Of a DNA stretch of 64,000 bases, positions 24,613-37,997 are shown piece after piece. Position numbers and translations under genes: made by a program. How positions within the stretch are numbered: position 1 is the stretch's first letter; each line of letters starts with the position of its first letter. Below the pieces are notes generated by a model. It had not been told where the DNA came from. It saw nothing but the letters and a program-made list of their open reading frames with translations, and searched no databases. The stretch comes from Megamerina dolium (taxonomy: Eukaryota; Arthropoda; Insecta; Diptera; Megamerinidae), in the NCBI GenBank assembly GCA_963854835.1, contig OY978526.1, positions 32,440,501 to 32,504,500 of the forward strand, in the 5' to 3' direction.

Positions 24613-27330
24613 ATGCGTTCTTTATGTGATTACAACATATATGTATAGGATCTGTCATCTGTTATTTCATTTAGTGCCAAACATTAAATTGTTATTATTT
24701 AACATTTGCTAAGTGAAAATATCAGTAATTTTAATTATGGAAAACTATATGATAGAACGACATGTTTTACTAGTGAAAATTTACTTCTAAAATGTCGAAT
24801 ATTTGCTTTACTGAACACGAAATGTAATGGACATTTAATTTCGTTATATTTGGCTCTATCTCTAAAAATCCATAGACGATTTAGGAATACAAATATGAAG
24901 TAATTCGTATTATAACTGCAATCGAACTACTACACATTTATTGATAGAGAAGTTACAGAATTTTGATCAAATCAGAGATGGTCACATTATTGTTTTTACA
25001 AATTATTTCTTAACCTCAAACCTGTTATTATTGTAGTATTTTATGATACTTTACAAAATATTTCTGATTAGCGAAACTGCCCGTAGGATGGTCAATTTAC
25101 ACAGAACATATAAGAATCGAATTTTGTACAGAAAAATTATAATAAATGATAGTGGTGTATTCATTTTAATGTTGAAAGGAAGATAATTAGATTTTTTTCA
25201 GATTTTAGTCAAGTTTCTTCATTTGTTTTCCCATTTTTCCAAAGGCATATTGCTTCTATATATTTAATTTCATTTTAAATCAATTTAATTTAATTCAGTT
25301 CACGTCTAAGACATAAATCGTCTTTCATATTCTAATGTTCTCAACATTTTTACAAAACTTTAGCATTTTAGCATTAAGTATTCCACAAGGCAATCTAATG
25401 TATATTATTTAGAGAAGGCTTTTTTCCACTAGCTCTCGCAGGCTAAAAATATTAGATACGCGATATTAGATAAAAAATGTTGTCCCATTGATGAATTTTT
25501 AGGACTAGCTCATGTGCCTTAAAGTTAAAAAAATAGGGTTCATTTTTATAATTTAAACAAAATAATCAGAGCTCTTGGTGCTGACAACATAAAGCAAAAA
25601 TGATTTTTTGTTCTCATCTCGTGATAACACGTTGTTATAATCCTGCATAAATTTCGAGCCTTGCAGTATTGTGGACAGTGAGTTTTAAAATTTTATCAAT
25701 CAGGACGTTTGTAGGATTTGTAGTTTTGTAGTTTGTAGTTTTTCAATCGGAAATTTGTTATCCTATAAGAACTAGAATTCGCATTCAAAATTTTTTTGGC
25801 GTCCATCTTAATGTATGTATATATAAATACGTGCATTTTCCATAATTAACGCTTATTTTATTCTCTCAACGAATTATCGAAAAGCTTTTATAGTCTTAAA
25901 TCAATATATCTACATGTGTAAGTATGTATATGTAGGTACATTGTATGTTCATACCTATGCATATAGGCTCATACTCATTAAAATGTGTTTTTTTTTCTCT
26001 AAACTAGGTACATACTATTGCAAAATATTTAAAATGTTAACTATGAAAAGGCACTATTTACAATCCTTCACAGTAATGGCATGTATCTTTAAACATTATT
26101 ATTAACAATAAAAGAATTTGTTCAAGACAATATTGAAAAGTATCCACATCTTTAATTTATTTACTTTGCCTTCATTTTACTAGCTGCAAATATGGGCGGC
26201 AAGAGTCAATTGTATACCGGCATGCAGAACGTGATATTAGTAACGTAGCATACAATTAGATATTTTTGTTTTAGCCGATTCAAACCAAATATGTACACAT
26301 ATGTACATAAATGCAAAAGTAACGACAACAACTCTCAGAAAATCGGCAATGTCAAACATCATCGAATATTACCTAGAATACCAAAGAAGCAGAACACAAC
26401 GCTAGCATTCAAGTGTAAGTACCTACATACTTGTACATACGATACAAATGATGATGTACTCGTATTAAATATATGTACACTGTATACGTGGGCTGTCACT
26501 CCCGATAATCCGGACTTTAGACGATCCATAAAATTCTTCCCGGGATATCAATGAAGCAACTAAAAATATGAAATTCCATATTTAATACATCAATTATTTC
26601 TCTCAGCGGTACACAACACAGCGTGACGTACCCAGTAGGGTTTTTAGGCGCGTTGTCTAAGTATACGTATAGTGCGTTTTATTCTCCTACCATTTACTGC
26701 TTCCATGCATAAGCGTACTCGTGTCTGTTTGTTAGCCATTTAGAAATTATTTAATTTTATATTAAATTGCATCTTAATTACATATTTATCTGTCTTTCAA
26801 TGAATATTTAAGTCCGACAAATTATGGGGAATACACCAGTCGAACATTTCATATACAATATTTTATATTTTCTAATAAAGCAATGTTAAACATCACAATG
26901 CCTACCTACGATGGCATGCTAATATACTCGTAAAAACCCACACTGTTCGTGCGAAAACGAAGTGCATTAGTGCTTCGTAAAAACGCTTACTTTCCTATAG
27001 GGAATTCTACACGAGTATTCGTATTTATGTATGTTCAACTCATAGTAGTATATGACATTCGTTGAGAGTCAAGTAATGTCAAGTATGATAGAATTTTTAA
27101 CTTATACATAAATTTATGTTTACTTTTTAATGTGTTTAACCTAATTACGTAGACACTACACCACATTATCCATTATCCATTTTAATTTTCACACATTGAC
27201 ATTTCATATTTATTTTAATTAATTTTTACGTGATTATGCATTACATCACAAAAAAAACATTACATTTTAGACACTCAAAGCTGAAAACAAATATAAGTAG
27301 GTAAAAATATAACTACTACAGTATGTCAAA
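24613..27330. other. AT-rich intergenic region
   Basis: No gene supported. It has only short ORFs and many TACATATGTA-type motifs. Confidence 0.4.
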
Positions 27331-28559
<1,229 letters not shown>

Positions 28560-28876
28560 TCTCATTGTCTTATTGGTAGACACACCAGTAGGTTAGGGGC
28601 ACCGCACTATGATGTTGTAGAAGCCGTCAAGAGGATGAAGAGGAAGAACATCTTCTATGCGGGTGCTTGGCTCTGCGAAGAAGAAGGTTTAGCACGCTCG
28701 GAATCAACTCTCTTGACAGCATTACCAAAATGCTAACATGAAATTAACAAAGATAATATTGTTTATCAAATCGCCAGAATGGGTTAAGGAGGACCCAATT
28801 GGATAAGCACTAGTTTCATTGGTATCACAATGGGCCAAAATTTGCCTACCTACCTACCTACCTACCTACCTACCTA
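28560..28876 (+). mobile_element. Probable 3' end of a LINE with a (CCTA)n tail
   Basis: A less AT-rich stretch (28600-28740) is followed by GGTATCACAATGGGCC, resembling the 3' UTR of Jockey-like LINEs, and then by eight CCTA units (28844-28876), a typical simple-repeat LINE tail. No coding domain is left. Identification is by resemblance only. Confidence 0.4.
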
Positions 28877-29311
28877 CTACATCTTCCATCTGGAATAAGC
28901 AGAAATTTTACCATTCAGAAGTTTCCTAGGCAAGGTTACAAATTTCACCTATACAGATCAAATATTTTTACTTGCGGAATTATGTAGTCTATTACTATAT
29001 TAGGCTATTATTACATCTATTATTATATTAGAGATGTTTTGATTTTTTATTTTATATTGTATATATATAAATTTCAAATAGAAAATATTCTGATATTTAA
29101 ACGCTTCAAAAATAGTGACATTATTTTGTTGCAAAATTCTTAATTTTCCTTTTCTGTCTTAATTATAACATTTTTGGCATTTAAATAAAACGATATCGAT
29201 GCGTAACATCTCTGTAAAGTAAACTAATTTAAATAATTAGTAGCACTGGGCTTAGATTTAGGTTAGCCAATGGGTTAGCTTCTTTGTGATTGTTTTGCCA
29301 TATATTTATCG
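28877..29311. other. AT-rich intergenic region
   Basis: Nothing recognised beyond simple AT-rich sequence. Confidence 0.4.
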
Positions 29312-29590
29312 GTGGTTAGCGCGTTAGCCTTTTGATCTGTAGGTCGTGGATTCAGGTTGAGTAGGTTGAGTACAACGATAATATCGAAAAGATTTTTCTT
29401 TCCGACGGTACCCACATATGGCTTCTAAAAGAGCTCTGTGACAATGCTTAGAAAAAGTAATGTCACAAGGGTTCTACTGTTCGGAGACGGAACCCTTCTA
29501 ATATTGTCCAAAATTTAACACGAACAACAGTACTGGTAGAGAAGCTCTGTCAAAGGACCCGACCTACAAATATTTATATAGCTCAGCCCG
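29312..29590 (+). mobile_element. tRNA-derived SINE copy
   Basis: Starts in the A-box half (GGTGGTTAGCGCGTTAG), then GATCTGTAGGTCGTGGATTC. The body follows with AATATCGAAAAGATTTTTCT, AGAAAAAGTAATGTCACAAG, and finally ATTGTCCAAAATTTAACACG. It lacks the block around the GCAAGCAATTGGC motif. Confidence 0.75.
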
Positions 29591-32030
29591 AGTGTCTAAT
29601 TTTAAAAAAGACTAGATAATTTTTGTCACGGAATTTTCTCGTCTCCGAAAAATACACACATATTTATTTGCATAGAAAGAGGAGCTGCATGACAAAACTG
29701 TCACAAAATATGTTAAATTCACTAAATCCACTTGCATTTGCAGTGCGCAAAGCAACAAGTAACGGCATTTTACTGGTTATCGACGCAATTTCAGAGCTAC
29801 GCATTGTACATTTGTAGGTATTATGTTTATATATCAACTGAAATCGATAAATGCCTTCTATTAGGCGGGATAGTCATTACATTCATTATTACATAGAGAC
29901 AGTCCGTTACGTTGTTGTTGCTGCTGTTACCGCTGCTGCTGCTGCTGCTGCTGTTGCTACTGCTGCTGCGACGTCGATGTACGAGCAAAAAAAAAAGAAG
30001 CAAAATATTCGCTGACGAGTATCTATTAAAAGTTCGTGGCATAACATTGACATTGACTTTGACCGAAAAAAATTCAAACAGCAAATCCAACAATATCAAT
30101 TGTTTGAAGCCATTAAAGAGTGTTCAAATGGTGACCCCAACAATAGCAACAACAGCAATAGCCACAATTCGGAGCACGATTGAAAACGTGATCGCATACA
30201 CCGTCTCACTAAATAAACAAGGGCAAAAATGGGCGATAAACATAAATAAATATGCATGTCTGTATTTATCTAATCACCGGAGAGCTGAGCAAAATAAAAT
30301 GCAAAAATTTCAATATACATATGTACATACATATAATTATGTAAATTTCATTCCAAACTTTGCCATGTGATAAAGACCCAATTTAGTTGTACGAGTATAC
30401 TATGGCTTTGTTCACGCACAAACGACCAAACCCATGTCATGTCAATGCAAATAGCGGTTGTTATGAATGGCTTTTAATGATGAACGTATGTAAATAACAA
30501 CATATGTAGTTTATGAGATAAGTACTACTATGTCCAGGTACATGTACCGTCTGCTGTGTTATTGCAATTTATTTATGCCTACCGCATAGATCAGCGTAGT
30601 TAATTTGTTAATAATGCTGAACGCAACCTATTCGCTACAAAAAAGGGCATACACACTTTGTGCACACCATGTAACAACACTCGAAAACCATAAACTATCT
30701 AATGTGTAATAAATTCGTTTCAGTTAACCTCAAATCTTGGTGATAGCTCAAAGTAATTGTGTAATTTGGCAAATTACCCTTTTATTGATCAAGAAATGAA
30801 AATGAAACCAGTTCATTGCTTGGCAAACTTAAGGGAACCTTCTATGTATAGTACTTGCCTATACAATCGAATGCACTTTGCATTATCTAAGTTAGTGGGA
30901 CAGTATAACAACAACAACAATAATAATAATAATAATAATAATAATCATAATAATGAGTGTGCTAGTAAATAACCCTGACAGGTAAATGTGTATATGCTTA
31001 CCGTATTTATTTACAAACATTCATACCTACTTACTTAAACCAATATACGAGTATGTATAATACGTTAAATTACATTATATGTATGGCATTATCTAGGTAT
31101 TGTACCGGATTAAATGAGCGCAGTCGCAGAGAGAAAATTGTGCGAAAGCAAAAGAAAACTACAATATCTAGTCAGAGATACATAGATAGCGGCAGTAGGT
31201 CAAAAACAAATCTCAAAAAGTCAAAAGCCAGCATGTAGAGCGCTGCTCGGATCAACAAACTGGTATCGTCCTCAATGCTGATCGACGATTTGCGATTATT
31301 GGTAGGTACCTACATATCTATTGGCGATGATGCTATGCGGATGGCACAGAAACTCCGATGCTTGGATCAAAAAACGGCATTGACCGTCATGGTCTATCAT
31401 ACTTACGAGTCTATCGTGTAAGAATGAAACAAATATCAAAATACAAAACACTCGACTAGTGGGGCAACTTTTCTTTCAATGTTAATGCGAATCCATACTG
31501 TTGAGTTGACTCATACCATTCAGTTGCTTCCTCATTGATCTATAGTTGATATTACTGTTGTTTTTTTTTTTTTTAGTTTTTTCTTTATTTCTTATATTAA
31601 TTTTTTATTATTTTTTATTATTATTTATATAAATATATTGTATATAAGTATGTATTTTTGTGATACTTATTGAATTTGGTTGTATGAATTTGTTTTTGCT
31701 TTGATGTTATTATTATCTCTTTCATTTATTTATTTCCTGGCTATCTTAGCAGAGCAATAAGAGATCAACAAAAAGTTGTTGAACAACAGCATTGACCTTA
31801 TTTGTTAAAACAATTCCTGTTGCGATCAAGTAGGAATTCTAATCAGACAACTCGATAATACCCATACACTCACAAAGCATCTTTTGCTAAATTAGATCTT
31901 CTTAATTTATTTATCACCATTGCGCAATCGAACAAATGCTTCATTTCAATTCTCAATGTGCAAATAAGCGTCATAATATTTGACATACATATGTACACAC
32001 TTACGTACAGCAGTAAAAGAGAACTAAAGT
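29591..32030. other. AT-rich intergenic region with trinucleotide repeats
   Basis: No gene supported. It contains a (CTG)n-like tract at 29919-29967, an (AAC)n(AAT)n tract at 30908-30954 and a poly-T at 31560-31575. Confidence 0.4.
30908..30954 (+). repeat. (AAC)n(AAT)n microsatellite
   Basis: About four AAC units pass into about nine AAT units, then an imperfect end. Confidence 0.9.
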
Positions 32031-32032
32031 AA

Positions 32033-32214
<182 letters not shown>

Positions 32215-32224
32215 TAAATAAAAT

Positions 32225-32578
32225 AAATATGTGGCACTTATAAGCCCCAAAGGGCTCTTTGAGCGAGCTGCTCTTCCATTACTGCTGTGCGTGTTAAGGT
32301 TTTGACAGTATTAGAAGGGACCTACTTATTTTAACCGATTACGAACGGCAGAATCTTGCGGCATCACTGCATCACTACTCTGAGCTCTGTCACAGAGTTC
32401 TTTTAGAAGCTTTTCCATGGCAAATTGTTACTGCCGGAAGAATTGCCAATTGCTTGCCGACGGGTGGGTACCGTTCGAAAGAAAAATCTTTTCGATATTA
32501 AATTTGTTATGCTTCAGCCGGGGGTTGAACCCACGACCTACAGATCAGAATGTCAAAATACTAACCACTATACTTATA
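32225..32578 (-). mobile_element. tRNA-derived SINE, near full length
   Basis: Read on the minus strand it has the head (GGTTAGTATTTTGACATTC, GATCTGTAGGTCGTGGGTTC), then the shared body TATCGAAAAGATTTTTCTTT, GGCAAGCAATTGGCAATTCT, then CACAGAGCTCAGAGTAG, and the 3' end GGGCTTATAAGTGCCACATA next to (TA)n. At about 350 bp it is one of the most complete copies. Confidence 0.85.
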
Positions 32579-34694
32579 TATACTTATTTGATACGCGCCC
32601 TCAACGCAAATAGGTCCAAAGTGTGGTTTCTCGACTCTCAATTGCTTACTTTGCTCAAAGTAGCACCTGTTAGCAAGAGTGATCCTTCGCAGTATATGCA
32701 GGCTGACTTCTTTTACTCTATCGACCGTTCTCCGAAATATTAATTTGCATTAAAAGCTACCGCCAGCATAAGATCACACTTACGTATGTTGTGGTTTTAA
32801 TAGAATTTTCCTCAACGAATACATTCGCATATAATTCGCGGTCCTCGCAGAGTTGTAATATAACAAAATGCTACATATGTACTATTTAGTAATACTACAC
32901 TAACAAATGTAAGTGCTCGTTTACTCGAAGCCCGATACGCCCAACAAAATGTTGATCGGTGAAACAGTTTACGTTCGGTGTATCAACAATTTTATGAGGC
33001 CAAATTCAGTAAAATAGTTTTCAAATAGCTAGCATATTATACGGATGCTTATTCAAAATACATATGATGGTAATTTTCGGAGATCGGCTTTTAAGAAATA
33101 CAGGTAAATAACAGACATATTTGTCTCTTTTATGATTTTTCTATAGAACTTTTGATCGTATCAGCATAATTATGATTTGGTCAACATTGAAATTTCTGTT
33201 TGTCAAATTAAAGCTTTCCAAAATTGAAAATTTTGTAACATTTCAAGAACTCGACATGTTAGCAGGTTTACTGCGGAAAATCTCGAAAATAGTACGGAAA
33301 TATTCGATATATTCTAGAGATAGTAGAAAAACTCTGAATTTTTCATACAATAGTTTTAGTTTTGCAGAAATTAACAAAAACAAAATATTTCGCTATTTTG
33401 TGGTATTTACATTTGCCATTTTGGCTGGGCACCTCTTTTAGTAATGTTGGGCAGTAGTGTTTGCAGTAATTGTTCCTGTCGGGCGGACCATTCGAGAGAA
33501 CGATTGTTTTTTTTATAATACATTTTCACGTCCAGGGTACGAACTCCAGGGTTAACAGCTTGAGTCAAATTATTTTTAAATTACAATGATTGTTGTATCA
33601 AAATTATTGGCGAGTAAGGATTCATTTCATTTTGTATTGCAGCAATCGAAAATTTGATCTTTTACTGCAAATTTCTGTGCAATTACTTAACATTTGCTTC
33701 GTAATTTCATATCGAAGCATTCGCTTGTTTTTAATTCGTATCACTCTTTGTCTACAGGTCGACCTTCAAAATTTGGATCAGCTCGAGCAAAACTGAAAAT
33801 TAGATATTCGGTGATACAAAAAACAAAGCATATCTAAGCAATTGCTAAGCTGTTGCATAGAAATTTGTAGAAAAAAAAAACAAACACCAGACCGGAAATT
33901 AATAGGTGACTTCACACCAAACTCGTTACTTTGTTAGTTCGTTACTTGGTAGCTTTTTGTGTGTATTTTGTTTTTGTAAAATTACCGAATTTCCTAAAAT
34001 ACACATAAAAAATCATAATTTAAAAAACTAACACGCTTTAATAGGAGATAGAACTAAAAAGTATAAAAATAATATTTAATAAAGTGTAAAATAATTAACA
34101 GAAACAAATCGATATCATTTTCAAAATGCGTGGGGTGCTGGAAATGGTTTGTTAATAAATAATAGAAAGGTTAAGAAAAGAAAAATCTCAAATTTATCAT
34201 TGATCAAAATAATAAAGAATTCAACAGCGGAAGAAAAAATTATTCATAAAACAGTAATTAGAAATACCGGAAAAGCGAGCGGCCCCTTATCCTAGGGTGC
34301 TGCCTAATATTTCATTTTGCATGCCATTAGAGCGAAACACTTCCTTTGTATTTTAATTATAGAGGAGGAAAGATGAATGAAACGGACCTTTAGTATCGTC
34401 TATTTTTAAAAGACTATCTGTCAAATCGAATTCTTAAGCTGAAGCTCCACGTCAGGTTTTACATGCGTTACGGATTTAGGCTCTCAAGCCTAAAATACGG
34501 TTTAGTGCGATTGTATGGAATCTGGTCCACAACCGAAGTCCGAAAAGTCAATGGAACTAGCATTTTTAGTCGGTATCTCATTTGTCCTAACCCCTAAGAA
34601 TAGCGTTAATAATGAAAATGTTTAAAAAAAAATTATCTGCGAAATGTTAAAATTTCGAAAAAACAAAAACTGATAACAGAATACTAAGGTTGTG
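32579..34694. other. AT-rich intergenic region
   Basis: No gene supported. A stretch near 33465-33570 may be another old repeat. Confidence 0.35.
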
Positions 34695-34935
34695 CTCATC
34701 GTTCACCGCTAATCGGTTCTCAGTGAATTTGACATAATCAGCTGTGTATATGATGTCACACTGGTCCAATGGTGCTCTATTCATTATTTTTTCCGCATTG
34801 TTTTCATTTTTCTTTTCAATTTGTTCGCGCCATTTTGTCTTTTCTCTAGCAGCTGTACCAGTGTTTCGTCCTCTCTCCTATCTGATAGAAACAATCGTCT
34901 AATTCTATCATTCTTGTCTAATACCCATATTAGGT
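34695..34935 (-). repeat. Unclassified dispersed repeat, copy 1
   Basis: Its reverse complement matches 55685-55915 over about 240 bp. Shared blocks include ATCAGATAGG/ATCAGAGAGG, GACAAAATGGCG, CAGCTGATT.TGTCAAAT and CCGATTAGCGGT. It has no coding capacity, and no termini could be defined. Confidence 0.65.
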
Positions 34936-35109
34936 TTTGAATGTTTACTGCCAATATCTTATGTTTTCATTCTTTCGACAATGTTCTAATTGATGTTATA
35001 TTTCATGTTTAAAATATTGCTGCCTATACAATATATTTCCGACTTTACCCAAACAAATTGCTTCAACAGCTCCTGCGGATAATATGTTCTTCTTGCAACT
35101 GCACCATTT
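34936..35109. other. AT-rich spacer
   Basis: Nothing recognised. Confidence 0.3.
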
Positions 35110-35735
35110 CCAATTGTCCAAACGTCAATTAAAAATAGGAATAGTCAATTCTAAATTAGATTAGTCATTTTAAAATGCAAAAGCTTCATTTGTGAATGAG
35201 AAAACTGACCATTCTCATTTTTAATTGACGCTTTCTCATTTACAATTGACGCTTTCGCATTTAAAAATTACTCATTTACAATTGGCTATTCTATATTATA
35301 TATTCTGAATTAAAATTGAATTTTCTTATTTTATTAGTGGTTAGTGTGTTGGCCTTCTGATCTGTAGGTTGTGGTTCAGTCCCCGGCTCATGCATAACAA
35401 ATTTAATATCGAAAAGATTTTTCTTTCGAACGGTATCCACATGTCGGCAAGCAATTGGCAATTCTTCCGACAGTAACAACTTGCCATGAAAAAGCTTCTA
35501 AAAGAACTCTGTGACAAAGCCCAGAAAAAGTGATGTCACAAGGGTTCTGCCGTTCGGAACCGGCTCAAATAAGTAGGTCCCTCTAATACTGTCCAAAATT
35601 TAACATGCACAACAGTAATGGAAGAGAAGATCAGGGCTTCAGGGCTTTAAGTCCCACATATATATATTCTTATTTTCAATTGACATTTTCGCATTCAAAT
35701 TTAACCCTTTCTCATTTACAATTGGAAATGGTGTA
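35110..35735. repeat. Irregular CAATTG/CTCATTT repeat array, split by a SINE
   Basis: Short motifs such as TTCTCATTTACAATTGACGC recur with small changes at 35110-35320 and again at 35680-35735. The array is interrupted by the SINE at 35333-35666. Confidence 0.6.
35333..35666 (+). mobile_element. tRNA-derived SINE with target-site duplication
   Basis: 5'-truncated within the A-box region (GTGGTTAGTGTGTTGG), then a full body ending GGGCTTTAAGTCCCACATAT(AT)n. It is flanked by a 10-bp direct repeat TTCTTATTTT at 35323-35332 and 35667-35676, showing a LINE-type insertion. Confidence 0.88.
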
Positions 35736-35753
35736 GTTTCAATTTATCAAATA

Positions 35754-36787
35754 TAAGGTATAGCAAAAAGAAATCCATTATTTTTGCATTAAATTGGAGG
35801 TTTTATTTAGCATAATTAGAACGATCCGATTTAGGTTAAATATGCACCGATAACTTGTTGCCATTTTGAAGGTAATTTCATAATTTTCTCATAGAAACCC
35901 TCGTCCCTATTAGCAAAAAACTGGGACCGTCGATTTTCACAAGCTTCTCTTGAGGCGAACTTTTGTCCAGCAAAATCATTCGCCATAGACAGGAACAGGC
36001 AGTAATCACTTGGTGCCAGGTCCGGACTATAAGGTGGATGCATAAGAACCTCCCAACCAACCCACCAAACACATAGCAAAACCTTCCTGGCCGTCAATCC
36101 TGGCTTGACCATCGTTTGCACCGGCTCACCGCGATTCGACCACGACCCTTTTCGCTTGACGTTGTCGTAAATGACCCACTTTTCATCACCAGTAACCATC
36201 CGCTTCAGAAATGGATCGATTTTGTTGCGATTCAGCAGCGATTCGCAAATGGAAATTCGGTCCATGAGGGTTTTTTGCATTAACTCGTGTGACACCCATA
36301 CATCGTCCTTTTTTTGTATCCAGCCTTATTTAAATGGTTCCACACGGTTTTTTGTGCAATATTTAGCTACTGGGCAATAGAAACAGCGCTTACATGACGG
36401 TTAGACTCGACAATTGGCCTTCCAGAGCGTGGTGCATCTTTGACATCAAAATTACCGGAACGGAATCGACGAAACCAAAATTGCACGTGATTGGCTGTTA
36501 CAGTATCAGGACCATAAACACTATTCACATTTTCAGCCGTCTGGCATGCGTTTTCGCCTTTATCGAAGAAAAACTACAAAATATGGCGTATTTTCCCTTT
36601 ACTGGTGTCCATCTTTGACGCGTGCTCAAAAAATACTGAGTCAAGCAATCACAAAACTGCCTGAAAAGTTTATTTAGTACGAAAACCTATCTTTCTAACG
36701 CTACAACGCGACAACTTATACAACGCGAGATACAGATTATAAAGCCATCTATTGGAAAAATAATGGATTTGTTTTTACTACACCTGA
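35754..36787 (-). mobile_element. Mariner-type DNA transposon, internally deleted (1034 bp)
   Basis: Imperfect terminal inverted repeats of about 30 bp lie at both ends (AGGTATAGCAAAAAGAAATC on the left, the inverted AGGTGTAGTAAAAACAAATC on the right). Both ends are flanked by TA, the mariner target. Inside is a broken transposase gene on the minus strand. The element is about 250 bp shorter than a usual mariner (about 1.3 kb), which fits the missing transposase segment. Confidence 0.85.
35831..36612 (-). pseudogene. Mariner transposase, decayed and internally deleted
   Basis: The N-terminal part carries stops but keeps the helix-turn-helix-like VTANHVQFWFRRFRSGNFDV and DAPRSGRP. The C-terminal half keeps GDEKWVIYDNVKRKGSW (first catalytic Asp) and HPPYSPDLAPSDY (third Asp). 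VWW runs directly into GWEVL, so the roughly 80 residues with the second catalytic Asp are lost. It cannot make an active enzyme. Confidence 0.85.
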
Positions 36788-36888
36788 TATATTTGAAAAA
36801 AATACACAAACTTTTATTTTTTTCATTTTTTATTTGCATAATATGCTGGAGTTAATAAACTCCACATAAAAATTGATCTTCAAGATAT

Positions 36889-37326
36889 TGTTACGTTTTT
36901 ATTCTGTGAACGTTTAATTCTATTTGAATTACCTTGTTCGATCACTGGATTCTGTTAATGATAACTGCAACACTTATTTTGTACAACTATATACAGCAAC
37001 AATTTATTTAGTAAACTCTATTTACAATCAACACTGTTTACAATCAACTATTTACTATAACACTTAAATGTACTTGCAACTTTTGCCTCTGTATAAATGT
37101 TTTCGCAATCACGTTCGGAATTAGATTGATTGCCAATACTCAACACTGGCTCTATTTATACTCTGTTGGCAACACCCCAGAATCTTCCTTTATCGAGATT
37201 CTTCTCTTCCTTTCTCGTTGGCTTGTTCTGGTTATCGCTTATTTCTTTTTGTTGACATTCGTTTCGATGCTGCCAATAGAGTCAGTCACAATAGTGATGA
37301 GTAATCAACTATCGATACTCGTTACA
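36889..37326 (-). repeat. 3' LTR of copy 1
   Basis: 438 bp, TG..CA ends, with TATAAATA box and the TATCGATA motif near the U3 start. Confidence 0.93.
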
Positions 37327-37361
37327 CTGCCCTCCTCTTAACCTTGTTCGTCCCGAACAAG

Positions 37362-37970
37362 TTTTTATACTTCCCCTCGATATGGCGCAAGTCGCTCCAA
37401 GTGCACTACTTTAAACTTTGCTCTTTTATTCCAGGCACGTTGAATACGATACACTACGTCATTTATCTTTGCTATAATTTCATATGGTCCTTCCCAATGA
37501 GTCTGTAGTTTAGGGGACAGGCCTTTCTTTCGTTGTGGATTATGAAGCATTACAAGCTCTCCTTCATAGAACCCTTTTGAATTCGCTTTCAAGTCATACC
37601 TGGCCTTCATCTTATCGCTTATCATCTGCGACCGCTCTCTGATGAACCGATGTACTTCATCCAACTGTTCCCGCTTTTCGCTAGTATAATTACCTTCGGT
37701 TGATCTCGTTGGTGTTACGACTCCAAATTTTAAATCAGCTGGCAGTCTTAACTCGTTTCCAAAAATTGCCATTGCCGATGTAGTAGCCGTCGTATCATGT
37801 TGTGCGCATCGATATGCCATGAGGAACATTGGTATATGTACATCCCAGTCTCTTTGGTATTTATCTACGACTTTTCTCAAATATTCCTCCAAGGTACGGT
37901 TAAATCGTTCTACCATGCCATCAGATTGTGGATGCAAAGATGTTGTACGAGTTTTGTATATACCCAGCAT
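37362..37970 (-). pseudogene. C-terminal integrase fragment of copy 1
   Basis: Continues the integrase after a premature stop. It contains the third catalytic residue region (DGMVERFNRTLEEYLRK), the GPY/F-type module (HWEGPYEIIAKINDVVYRIQ) and the same end, LERLAPYRGEV, as copy 2. It is separated from the upstream frame by a GTA-to-TAA change just after HSDQGRNF. Confidence 0.9.
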
Positions 37971-37997
37971 ACGGCATATCTCTTGGAATACAACTGA

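Noticed and set aside
29912..30370. 152-aa ORF starting with a run of leucines
   Set aside because: The start lies in a CTG trinucleotide repeat. The rest has no domain and no supported splice or promoter context.
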